Shown in pieces: positions 8,839 to 16,579 of a stretch of 64,000 bases of DNA. How positions within the stretch are numbered: position 1 is the stretch's first letter; each line of letters opens with the position of its first letter. The notes below the pieces were generated by a model, which was not told where the DNA came from, ran no database searches, and saw nothing but the letters and a program-made list of their open reading frames with translations. The position numbers and the translations under genes are program-made. Source of the stretch: JBBIWA01 sp037439425 (GTDB lineage: Bacteria > Acidobacteriota > Blastocatellia > RBC074); assembly GCA_037439425.1 (NCBI GenBank), contig JBBIWA010000013.1:34297-98296 (forward strand). The letters are read 5' to 3'.

Positions 8839-9606
8839 ATGCTATCAGGGTTCTTTGCTGATGTGCCAACGGTTTTCGCCTTCATTCTCCAGACGACTGG
8901 GGGCGACAGCGGATGGGTTCACGCCCCGACAGGAACTGATCTAGCGCGGATCTTGCTCAGATGGGCCCACTTCGTCGCTGGCATCACCTGGATTGGCCTG
9001 CTTTACTTCTTCAATCTTGTCAACGTGCCTTTCCAAAAGAAGCTCGATGCGCCGACCAAGAAGATCGTGAATCCGGAACTGTTGCCGCGCGCCCTCTGGT
9101 ACTTCCGATGGGGAGCGCTGGTCACCGTGCTGGCCGGCTTGACTTACTATGCGATGTACATTATGGCCACCGATGCGAAGAACGCAGGCGCTAACATATG
9201 GGCCTGGCTTGGCCTGTGGCTAGTGGTGGTCCTGGTCTTTTATGCGATCGTTTTTGGATTGATCAAAGCTCTGGATAATGGCAACTTGCTGGCGATCTTG
9301 ATCGCCATTCTGGTCCTGGCCATGGGCGGAGTGATTCTGTCTCTGTTCCGCGACCCCAACATCAGCAACAAGACGCTCTCGATCGGCATTGGCGGCGGTC
9401 TAGGCATCTGGATGCTGCTTAACGTCTGGGGGATCATCTGGCCAGCGCAAAAGAGGATCATCGCCGCCACGGTCGAAGGCACAACTCCACCGGCAGAGCT
9501 GGCGCGTAAGGCTTTTCTGGCCTCGCGGACTAATACCTGGCTTTCACTGCCCATGCTCTTTTTTATGGCCACCTCCCACGGCGACTACATCATCTTTGGG
9601 AAGTAA
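8839..9606 (+). CDS. PuuD-like urate hydroxylase membrane protein
   Basis: A 255-residue integral membrane protein resembling the membrane part of PuuD, the bacterial urate oxidase (urate to 5-hydroxyisourate). Recognisable family stretches: RWAHFVAGITWIGLLYFFN (about residues 45-63), ALWYFRWGALVTVLAG (about 88-103), LNVWGIIWPAQKRIIAAT (about 194-211) and ASRTNTWLSLPMLFFM (about 228-243). PuuD normally ends in a cytochrome c domain with CxxCH; none is present here and the protein stops at GDYIIFGK. No other purine-degradation gene is adjacent, so function is uncertain. AAGGAGG precedes the ATG. It has its own promoter and terminator. Confidence 0.7.
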   Translation: MLSGFFADVPTVFAFILQTTGGDSGWVHAPTGTDLARILLRWAHFVAGITWIGLLYFFNLVNVPFQKKLDAPTKKIVNPELLPRALWYFRWGALVTVLAGLTYYAMYIMATDAKNAGANIWAWLGLWLVVVLVFYAIVFGLIKALDNGNLLAILIAILVLAMGGVILSLFRDPNISNKTLSIGIGGGLGIWMLLNVWGIIWPAQKRIIAATVEGTTPPAELARKAFLASRTNTWLSLPMLFFMATSHGDYIIFGK

Positions 9607-9619
9607 AGGCCACTCAGCC

Positions 9620-9657
9620 GGAGAGGGCCACCTGAAGGGCGGCCCTCTTGCTTCTTC
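9620..9657 (+). terminator. Rho-independent terminator of the PuuD-like gene
   Basis: GAGAGGGCC (9621-9629) pairs with GGCCCTCTT (9641-9649) and is followed by a T-rich tail, 15 bases after the stop codon. Confidence 0.75.
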
Positions 9658-9857
9658 ACGCTGCGGCTTGATCCCGGTGCCGCCAGAAGCAAAAATCACC
9701 TGCAACGCTCGCTAGCAGACAGCAGAGCCCCTCCTCTTTTCAGGTCGGGAGAGAGTTGGCTTTACCCAAACCTAAGAGTTCAGAAATCAGTCCAAGAGAG
9801 ATCTGCTTTTATCCGCTGGGGTTTACAAAAAACCACAAGATCTAGGTGTTTTTGGGG

Positions 9858-9887
9858 TTGACAAGCCTGCATCTAGTGGACTATATT
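9858..9887 (+). promoter_or_regulatory. Sigma70-type promoter of the ribonucleotide reductase gene
   Basis: TTGACA (9858-9863), 18-base spacer, TATATT (9882-9887); leader of about 200 bases to the start at 10091. The stretch 9658-9857 holds nothing recognisable. I looked in the leader for a B12-box/cobalamin riboswitch and for paired NrdR boxes and saw neither. Confidence 0.6.
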
Positions 9888-10090
9888 CTGCCCCGCTCGA
9901 AAGTCAGAAAGCAAGTTCTCCTTAGATTAGACTCCTGCTTCCCTCGCAGCGGCCTTGGTCTCTCACAAGTGAAGCACCAAACAGGCCCCGTGTCGGCACA
10001 TGGCGGATTATGTGCAGGGATGGTTATTTGCTAAAGTAGTTAGTTAGTGTGGTCAGGACATCACCGGTGCAACCGTAGAAGGAAGGTATC

Positions 10091-13000
10091 ATGAGCGCAA
10101 GTAAGCAGAAGGTCATGCAGTTTGCCAAGGGGGCAGCACGCACCCACGAAAAAACTCTTGGGATCAACGCCCAGCGCGTGGTGGCCAAACGATATTCGCT
10201 TAAGGATCTGCAGGGCAATCCGCTCGAGCAGTGGAACGACATCGTCAAACGCGTGGTCAGTCACGTGGCCAAAGCCGAGACTGAGCAGCGACGGCGCGAA
10301 GAGTTCACTCAGGTGATGATGAACCTGATGCAGATGCGCGCCTTTATCCCGAATACCCCGTGTCTGGTCAATGCGGGTAAGCCGAAGCCCCAGTTGGCAG
10401 CCTGTTTCCCAGCCGGGACAATGATCAGCACGAGTCTCGGCCCGAAGCCCATCGAAGAGATTGCGGTAGGCGACCTTGTACTCACTCACCGTGGCCGGTA
10501 TCGCCGCGTGACGGAGACGATGCGGCGCCAGGGCGCACTTTATCGCGTCAAGATTGAGCATCTGCCGGAGATGTTCGTGACTGGGGAGCATCCCTTTTTC
10601 ACCGATCAAGGCTGGCTTTGTGCTGCTCAGCTAGTCCCGGGCCAGCTCGTCAAGGTCGGCTTTTGCACCGAGCGTGCCGCAGGCCCACACCTGATTGATG
10701 TTGACACCCTACAAGTGGGTGAGTTTATTTATCAATCCAATATTGATCTGCAGCGCAGCGCCCCTTTTTCGCGGCACCTCTTGCCAGTGCGTACTGGCGT
10801 GAAAGTGGATGAAGAGGTAGCGTGGCTGTTAGGGATGTACGTGGCAGAAGGTTCGATCGCGGATGGCCGCTATATTCGCTTCACGCTCTCGGTGGATGGG
10901 GAAGAGTATGCTGAGCGCATCTGCGCGATCCTGAAGCAGCGCTTCGGGCTTCAAGCGAGCAAGACTGTGAGCGTAAGCTCTGAGCGCGGTAGTTGCTCTC
11001 TGGTGGTCCGCTTCACGGCGGAATGGCTCGCGCTCTGGATCCAGGCGAACTTCAGCAGCGGATTTCACCAGAAGCGAGTACCGCTTTGGATGATGATGGC
11101 GGAGGAAAAAGTTCAAGCTGCATTCCTCCAGGGCATAGTTGATGGCAACGGCAAGCCGACACCTGCCGGGCAGGTGCGCATCCTGCTCCCGAACGAAGCG
11201 CTTGTCCGCCAACTGTTCGAGCTGGCAGCGCGGCTCGGCTACCGCCCCTCGCTCGCACCCGCCTACAAACCGGAGCGGGCGACTACTGTGCAGCCTTGGT
11301 CCGTGGCCTTCAGCCCGAGCTACAACGTAGGTATGGTGCGTAGCGGGTTCTACCGCGTGCGCGAGGTGGAGCAGACCCGCAGGATGGATGTCACAGTCTA
11401 CAACTTCGAGGTCGAAGAAGATCACACCTACGTCGCCAATCAAGTCGTCGTCCATAACTGCTTTGTCCTGCCAGTGCCCGACTCGCTCGAAGGCATCATG
11501 GAACACGCCAAGCAATGTGCCCTTATTCACCAGAGCGGTGGAGGAACCGGGATGACCTATGAGCGGTTGCGCCCTGCCGGCACGCCCGTTGGTGAAGGGC
11601 GCGGCATCGCTTCAGGCCCCGTCTCGTTTATGCAAATCGTCAACACCATGACTGAGACGGTCAAGCAGGGTGGCGTGCGGCGTGGGGCTAACATGGGCAT
11701 CCTGTGCGTTGAGCATCCAGACATTTTGCGCTTCATCCACGCGAAGAACGATCAGAAGAGCCTGACCAACTTCAATATTTCGGTCACGGTCAGCGACAAA
11801 TTCCTGCGCGCAGTCGAGAACAACGAATGGTTCCAAACTGAATTTGACGGCAAGGCGTGGACTGAACCGATCTTTGATCCTAGAGCGAACAACGGAGAAG
11901 GTGGCCCTTATACCTACAATGGCCAAGAGCCGCCGCGCCCCGGGATGGTCTTCGCTCCTGACATCTGGCATCGGATTATCGCTTCCACCCACACTTGGGC
12001 CGAGCCTGGGATCATCTTTATTGACAATGTCAATCGTCACAATCCGCTGATGAATTCGATGGGGCCGCTGCTTGCGTCAAATCCCTGTGCCGAACAGATG
12101 CTCCACGACTTCAATGCGTGTAACCTCGGTTCAATTGACGTAGCCAAGTACTACGACGAGGCAACTGATGACCTTGATTGGGATCGCTTCGCTAATGACA
12201 TCTACTGGTGCGTGCGTTTCCTCGACAACGTGATTGATGTCTGCGATTGGCCGCTGCCGCAGATAGCACAGACCGTCAACCGCACGCGCCCGGTGGGGCT
12301 CGGCATCATGGGCTTTGCCGATCTGCTCCTGTACAAGCGCATCAGTTACGGCTCCGAGGAGTCAGCAGCCTTTGCTGACAAGATGATGGCCTTCTTCCGC
12401 AAGGAGTCGTGGAAGGCCTCGCTCGCTCTCGGCGCCGAAAAAGGAGTCATGCCAGAATTCGAGCCCAACCGCGATCTTTACGAGAAACTGATCTATGAAG
12501 AGGTGGGGTTGGATCGTTCCATTCCACTCACGCCGCGTAATTACGAGGTGAGCTGTGTTGCCCCTACGGGCACGATCTCGCTGGTGGCTGAGACCAGTTC
12601 GGGATGTGAGCCGAACTTCTCCTATGCTTACGTCCGCCGCGATACGATTGGCACGCGCACCTATGCGCATCCGATCGCAGCCAAAGTGTTGGGGATTGAG
12701 CTTGACGCAGCCGATCCCGACTCGATCGAGAAAGCGGCCACTTACATCGTGGAGCATCGCCACCGGTTACCAGACTATTTCGTGGATGCACATACGTTGA
12801 CGCCTGAAGATCACATACGTATTCTCAAAGCCTTCCAAGATCACGTCGATAATAGTATTTCCAAGACGATTAATGCACCTTCGAGTTACACGCTCGAAGA
12901 GACTGATCGCGTCCATCGTCTCGCCTGGAAATATGGGGTCAAAGCGGTCAGTTACTACCGCGATGGCTCGCGTGATGAGCAGGTGCTTTCAACGCTCAAT

Positions 13001-13585
13001 CCCAGTGCGGTCGCAGCGCAGTCCCTCCCTGCTAAGCTGCAGGTGATCGAGCAGCAGCCTGCTCAAGCAGGCTCACAGCCTGGCCCCGGCTTAAAGCTCA
13101 GACCAGCTAGGCCCACGCCTCAGGGTAAGATCGAGCGCCCGCGTGAACTGGCTGGGGCTACCTGGCAGATCCCCTTTGACCATCAGAACCTTTATGTCAC
13201 GGTCAATCACGATGGCCGTCGCGTGCTCGAAGTCTTCGCCACGGGCGCTGGTCTGTCAGTCTCGGTAGGATTGCTCGCCTCGAAGATGCTACGTGGTGGA
13301 TTTGAACCAGAAGAGGTCGCAGCCAGCCTCAACAAAGTCATTGGCACGCACTCGGTCTGGTTCAACGAGCGCCTCTGCACTTCACCGGAGCAAGCCGTCG
13401 CCGAATGCATTATGCTGACCAAGCGCCGCATCATGGGCTTGCCTGATTCGGCCCGTGCTGCAGCCAAGGCTGAGCTGTTCCAGAACGCGCTCACAGGCAT
13501 TTGCCCTGAATGCGGCGGAAACCAGCTGGAGCATGTATCCGGTTGCGATACCTGTCGGGATTGCGGCTACTCAAAGTGCAAGTGA
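10091..13585 (+). CDS. nrdJ: Class II (adenosylcobalamin-dependent) ribonucleotide reductase with intein
   Basis: Encodes a 1164-residue precursor; removing the intein (residues 105-456) leaves an 812-residue reductase that makes deoxyribonucleotides using B12. Extein marks: the split site QLAA/CFVLPVPDSLEGIM contains the first redox-active cysteine (C457); GGTGMTYERLRPAG and GGVRRGANMG follow; the active-site triad Asn664-Cys666-Glu668 is in NPCAEQ; AETSSGCEPNFSYAY is typical of class II. The C-terminus carries a four-cysteine zinc-ribbon-like tail CPECGG...CDTCRDCGYSKCK (about 1136-1163), a usual feature of this NrdJ type that serves re-reduction. GAAGGAAGG precedes the ATG. No second subunit is adjacent, as expected for class II. 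Confidence 0.96.
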   Translation: MSASKQKVMQFAKGAARTHEKTLGINAQRVVAKRYSLKDLQGNPLEQWNDIVKRVVSHVAKAETEQRRREEFTQVMMNLMQMRAFIPNTPCLVNAGKPKPQLAACFPAGTMISTSLGPKPIEEIAVGDLVLTHRGRYRRVTETMRRQGALYRVKIEHLPEMFVTGEHPFFTDQGWLCAAQLVPGQLVKVGFCTERAAGPHLIDVDTLQVGEFIYQSNIDLQRSAPFSRHLLPVRTGVKVDEEVAWLLGMYVAEGSIADGRYIRFTLSVDGEEYAERICAILKQRFGLQASKTVSVSSERGSCSLVVRFTAEWLALWIQANFSSGFHQKRVPLWMMMAEEKVQAAFLQGIVDGNGKPTPAGQVRILLPNEALVRQLFELAARLGYRPSLAPAYKPERATTVQPWSVAFSPSYNVGMVRSGFYRVREVEQTRRMDVTVYNFEVEEDHTYVANQVVVHNCFVLPVPDSLEGIMEHAKQCALIHQSGGGTGMTYERLRPAGTPVGEGRGIASGPVSFMQIVNTMTETVKQGGVRRGANMGILCVEHPDILRFIHAKNDQKSLTNFNISVTVSDKFLRAVENNEWFQTEFDGKAWTEPIFDPRANNGEGGPYTYNGQEPPRPGMVFAPDIWHRIIASTHTWAEPGIIFIDNVNRHNPLMNSMGPLLASNPCAEQMLHDFNACNLGSIDVAKYYDEATDDLDWDRFANDIYWCVRFLDNVIDVCDWPLPQIAQTVNRTRPVGLGIMGFADLLLYKRISYGSEESAAFADKMMAFFRKESWKASLALGAEKGVMPEFEPNRDLYEKLIYEEVGLDRSIPLTPRNYEVSCVAPTGTISLVAETSSGCEPNFSYAYVRRDTIGTRTYAHPIAAKVLGIELDAADPDSIEKAATYIVEHRHRLPDYFVDAHTLTPEDHIRILKAFQDHVDNSISKTINAPSSYTLEETDRVHRLAWKYGVKAVSYYRDGSRDEQVLSTLNPSAVAAQSLPAKLQVIEQQPAQAGSQPGPGLKLRPARPTPQGKIERPRELAGATWQIPFDHQNLYVTVNHDGRRVLEVFATGAGLSVSVGLLASKMLRGGFEPEEVAASLNKVIGTHSVWFNERLCTSPEQAVAECIMLTKRRIMGLPDSARAAAKAELFQNALTGICPECGGNQLEHVSGCDTCRDCGYSKCK
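10403..11458 (+). mobile_element. Intein with LAGLIDADG endonuclease region inside nrdJ
   Basis: Residues 105-456 of the precursor. Block A starts with Cys105 (CFPAGTMISTSLGPKPIEEI); block B is TGEHPFF with its histidine at 167; the endonuclease motifs are LLGMYVAEG (246-254) and LQGIVDGNG (346-354), both retaining an acidic residue; block F is near 431-447 (VYNFEVEEDHTYVAN) and block G ends VVVHN (452-456), with the penultimate His and terminal Asn followed by Cys457. All residues needed for splicing are present, so it should be active. The endonuclease may still be functional, though the second motif deviates (GNG for ADG). Insertion exactly before the catalytic cysteine is a known type of conserved-site intein allele. 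Confidence 0.93.
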
Positions 13586-13661
13586 GACTTTGCTGTCGCG
13601 GCTAGTGAGCTAAGGGCCCAAATCTACGATGCAGCGTAATTCGCGCTTGAGAGGAGCCCTT

Positions 13662-15413
13662 TCAAGCCCAATCCATCTTCGGATGCATCGTGTGCCATTT
13701 GGTCGCCCGCTCGAAAGCCAGCGCGACTCTCAGCGGTGATCCCTCATCGTAGAGCCTACCGGTGAACATCAAGGCTTGCGGTAGTCCTCGGACGAACCCG
13801 CAGGGTAGGGCGACTGCCGGATGCCCGGTCAGATTGGTGAGGAGCAGACTGCTGCTTCCGGGCGCTGGCGAAACGAACACATCCCATTGCTCCATTAACT
13901 TATCCATCTCGCGCATCAAGAGTGTGCGAGCGCGTTGCGCGCGCAGATACTCGACTGCCGGAATGAAGCGCGAGGTGCGAAAGGTATTGGGCCAATCACC
14001 AGGCCCCTGGCCAGATAACTGATTGATCCCACCGCTGCGCGTGAGATCGTCGAAAGCCGCAGAAGCTTCAGCGCTCAAGATGATGCGCAGACTCTGAGTT
14101 GAGAACTGCGGCAGCTCTAGTGGCTCTAGCCTCGCGCCTGCCGAACGCAGGGCATCGAGCGCTTCTTTGTAGACGGCCTTTTGCTCATCGCTGCCACGCT
14201 CAAACTCGGCCTTCAAATAACCAATGCGCATCTTTGAAATCGGCGCCTCAGGCGACCAGGTGAACGGTACATCAGCTACCGTAAGGTCGCGTTCATCCGG
14301 CCCGTAGATGGCCTCAAGCACCACGGCGCAGTCTTCCACGCCGCGACAGATCGGTCCGATCTTATCCATCGTCCAGCTCAAGCCCATCGCGCCGTAGCGG
14401 CTGATGCGGCCATAGGTCGGGCGCAAACCCACCACACCGCAGCGCGATGAGGGCGAGATGATTGAACCGAGCGTCTCCGTGCCCAGCGAAAACCCAACCA
14501 ACCCGGCCGAGGTAGCAGCCGCCGATCCGGCCGATGACCCGCTCGATCCCGTCCGCTCGTCTTCCACCTGCCACGGGTTGCGCGTCACTCCGCCGAACCA
14601 ACGCGGGCCTTGCGCCAGCGCGCCCATCGAAAGTTTGGCCACCAGCACTGCGCCCGCTTCGCGCAAGCGTTCGATGACTGTCGCGTCATAATCAATCACC
14701 TGATCGCGATATGGCTCAGCTCCCCAGGTAGTCGGAATGCCTTTGGTGGCAAAGAGGTCTTTCGCACCCCACGGAATACCGTGCAGCGGGGAGCGATATT
14801 GGCCACGTTTGATTTCGCTTTCAGCCTGCGCCGCCTGCTCAAGTGCCAGCTCTTCGGTTAGCGTCACGACACAGTGGAGTTTCGGCCCGTAGCGTTTGAG
14901 CCGCGCCAGATACATCTTCGTCAGCTCCACGGGTGAGACCTGGCGGGTGCGGATCAGCTCAGCAAGCTGCGTGACGGTGGCGAAGGCGAGGTCTTCAAGG
15001 GAGTTGAATTTCGGCGCTTGCACCTTGCTCAATCGGAGCTTGCCGGGTTTCGCATTGAACTTCTTGCCGGGCAGCGCTGGACGAAATGAAATCGCAGGTT
15101 CAGTATCGAGCGGGATATTGATTTTGCGCAGCGTTTCGTAGTTGGCCAGGTTACGATTGACTCCCGTTAGCGCCATCTCTCGGTGCGCATCCGCCAGTTC
15201 AATACCGATCAGCTGTTCAGCGCAGCGCAATGCCTCCTTCGTTACTCGCTGCGGCACCTCTGATGGCCTTTGCGCCTCGACGGATGAGACCTCGATATAA
15301 GGCCTGGCCAATCCAGCAGCGCCTAGAGCCGGAAGAATTTTGATGAAAGAGCGCCGGCTCGTGCCCGGCTTATCAAGCTGTTTTTTGCGACGTGGCTGTG
15401 ATTTTCTCTTCAT
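13662..15413 (-). CDS. Tat-exported amidase (amidase signature family)
   Basis: A 583-residue amidase-signature enzyme related to GatA but exported: the N-terminus has a twin-arginine motif SRRSFIK (residues 19-25) before a hydrophobic stretch. The Ser-cisSer-Lys triad is complete: Lys218 (WGAKDLFATKGIP), the Ser-rich loop GSSGSSAGSAAA (289-300) with the cis-Ser, and Ser317 (TETLGSIISP). About 130 residues between signal and catalytic domain look like a separate N-terminal extension. The export signal and lack of gatB/gatC argue against a tRNA amidotransferase role; it probably hydrolyses an amide outside the cytoplasm. AGGAGA precedes the ATG. Confidence 0.9.
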   Translation of the reverse strand: MKRKSQPRRKKQLDKPGTSRRSFIKILPALGAAGLARPYIEVSSVEAQRPSEVPQRVTKEALRCAEQLIGIELADAHREMALTGVNRNLANYETLRKINIPLDTEPAISFRPALPGKKFNAKPGKLRLSKVQAPKFNSLEDLAFATVTQLAELIRTRQVSPVELTKMYLARLKRYGPKLHCVVTLTEELALEQAAQAESEIKRGQYRSPLHGIPWGAKDLFATKGIPTTWGAEPYRDQVIDYDATVIERLREAGAVLVAKLSMGALAQGPRWFGGVTRNPWQVEDERTGSSGSSAGSAAATSAGLVGFSLGTETLGSIISPSSRCGVVGLRPTYGRISRYGAMGLSWTMDKIGPICRGVEDCAVVLEAIYGPDERDLTVADVPFTWSPEAPISKMRIGYLKAEFERGSDEQKAVYKEALDALRSAGARLEPLELPQFSTQSLRIILSAEASAAFDDLTRSGGINQLSGQGPGDWPNTFRTSRFIPAVEYLRAQRARTLLMREMDKLMEQWDVFVSPAPGSSSLLLTNLTGHPAVALPCGFVRGLPQALMFTGRLYDEGSPLRVALAFERATKWHTMHPKMDWA

Positions 15414-15566
15414 AGTTCTCCTGAGATCCCAACATGTTTATCCCTGCTTGAGTTTTGCGCCTCCACTGCTTTGGACTTTCCACCTGCTTACCCCCCACCC
15501 CTCAAAGATCAATTATGTTGAGGATTGAGAGAGCAAGAAAAAAAGCTAAAGCGGCTCGGCAGATCC

Positions 15567-15640
15567 TGGGAGCGCAGCCCTCTCCTCTTTTCGCTCCAGC
15601 GACCCGCCACCCCAGACCGTTCGCAAGCCTGCGCTCCCAG
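15567..15640. repeat. Inverted repeat of the dispersed GGGAGCGCA family
   Basis: CTGGGAGCGCAG near 15568 is inverted as CTGCGCTCCCAG ending near 15640, in the 327-base gap between the amidase and hydrolase genes. The arms resemble the core of the mosaic repeats at 21936, 33361, 37203 and 45076. Nothing else is recognisable in the gap. Confidence 0.5.
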
Positions 15641-15740
15641 AAAACAGACTTCCAGCAGCTTGTAGTTAGTTCGCTCCTGACTTCTCAACGAGTGTTCAGT
15701 AAAGGCTGCTAGCTGCTGCCTCTCCCAGAGAGGCACTCAC

Positions 15741-16553
15741 TCAAAGCTTTTTGAGGATATTCTTCCAGCGATTCCAGCCCTCCTCGCGCGCCTTCCGGTT
15801 CGCCTCATTTGTGTTCCCAGGGTCCTCGCCGGCGCGCATAAAGCCGTGTCCAGCACCTTCATAGATTACTGGCTCGTAGGTCTTGCCAGCCGCCTTCATC
15901 AGCTCCTCGCTTTTCGGGATCGTCGCATTCACGCGGGCATCGTTGCCACCGTAGAAGCCGTAGACTGGAGCCTTAATCCTGGCAACCGCTTCAGGGCTAT
16001 CAGGGCCGCTGCCATAGAAGACAAAGGCAGCCACCAGATTGGCGCGATTGGTGGCGAAGCGAAAACTTTGACTGCCACCCCAGCAGAATCCGGCCACAGC
16101 GACTTTGCCATTAGCGGCAGGCAGCTTCGATACATAATCAGCCACGGCGTTCAGATCGGCGGTGATTTGGTCCGGCGGGAGCTTCTGAATCGCCTGGCCG
16201 ATGGCGCTGCGATCCGGGAAGTCGCTACTGCCACCACCACTAGGCCCCATACCTGAAAGCAGATCAGGAGCAATGGCGATGTAGCCTGCTTCCGCCAGTT
16301 GATCCGCCACGCTGCGCACCCAGTCAGTGAGCCCCATGATCTCGTGAATGACTACCACCGCCAGGGCTTTGCTCTTGACCTCCGGGTAGACCAGAAAAGA
16401 TTTGACACTGCGATTGCCGTATTTGACCTCCACCCATTCCTGATGTCGTGGTGATTTCTCCAACCGCTGTTTAGCCCACTCCTGTCCAAAAGCAGAAGGA
16501 GCTTTAGCCGCCATCATCAACAGCGCGATAACAAAGGGCAGTGATTTTTTCAT
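15741..16553 (-). CDS. Exported dienelactone hydrolase-family protein
   Basis: A 270-residue alpha/beta hydrolase of the dienelactone hydrolase group, with a Sec signal peptide (MKKSLPFVIALLMMAAKAPSAFG). The cysteine nucleophile is in GFCWGG (about residue 160 of the precursor), the aspartate in FYGGNDARV and the histidine in GAGHGFMR. HEIMGLTDWVRSVAD is the family's oxyanion region. Classical enzymes open dienelactone in aromatic breakdown, but exported members often act on other esters, so the substrate is open. I chose the ATG at 16553, 3 bases after GGAGGTGG; an upstream ATG would add four residues. Confidence 0.88.
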   Translation of the reverse strand: MKKSLPFVIALLMMAAKAPSAFGQEWAKQRLEKSPRHQEWVEVKYGNRSVKSFLVYPEVKSKALAVVVIHEIMGLTDWVRSVADQLAEAGYIAIAPDLLSGMGPSGGGSSDFPDRSAIGQAIQKLPPDQITADLNAVADYVSKLPAANGKVAVAGFCWGGSQSFRFATNRANLVAAFVFYGSGPDSPEAVARIKAPVYGFYGGNDARVNATIPKSEELMKAAGKTYEPVIYEGAGHGFMRAGEDPGNTNEANRKAREEGWNRWKNILKKL

Positions 16554-16579
16554 CTCCACCTCCATGAATTGTTTCCAGA

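Noticed and set aside
9658..10090. Cobalamin riboswitch upstream of the B12-dependent reductase
   Set aside because: I looked for the B12-box and paired stems and did not find them; only a sigma70-type promoter is visible.
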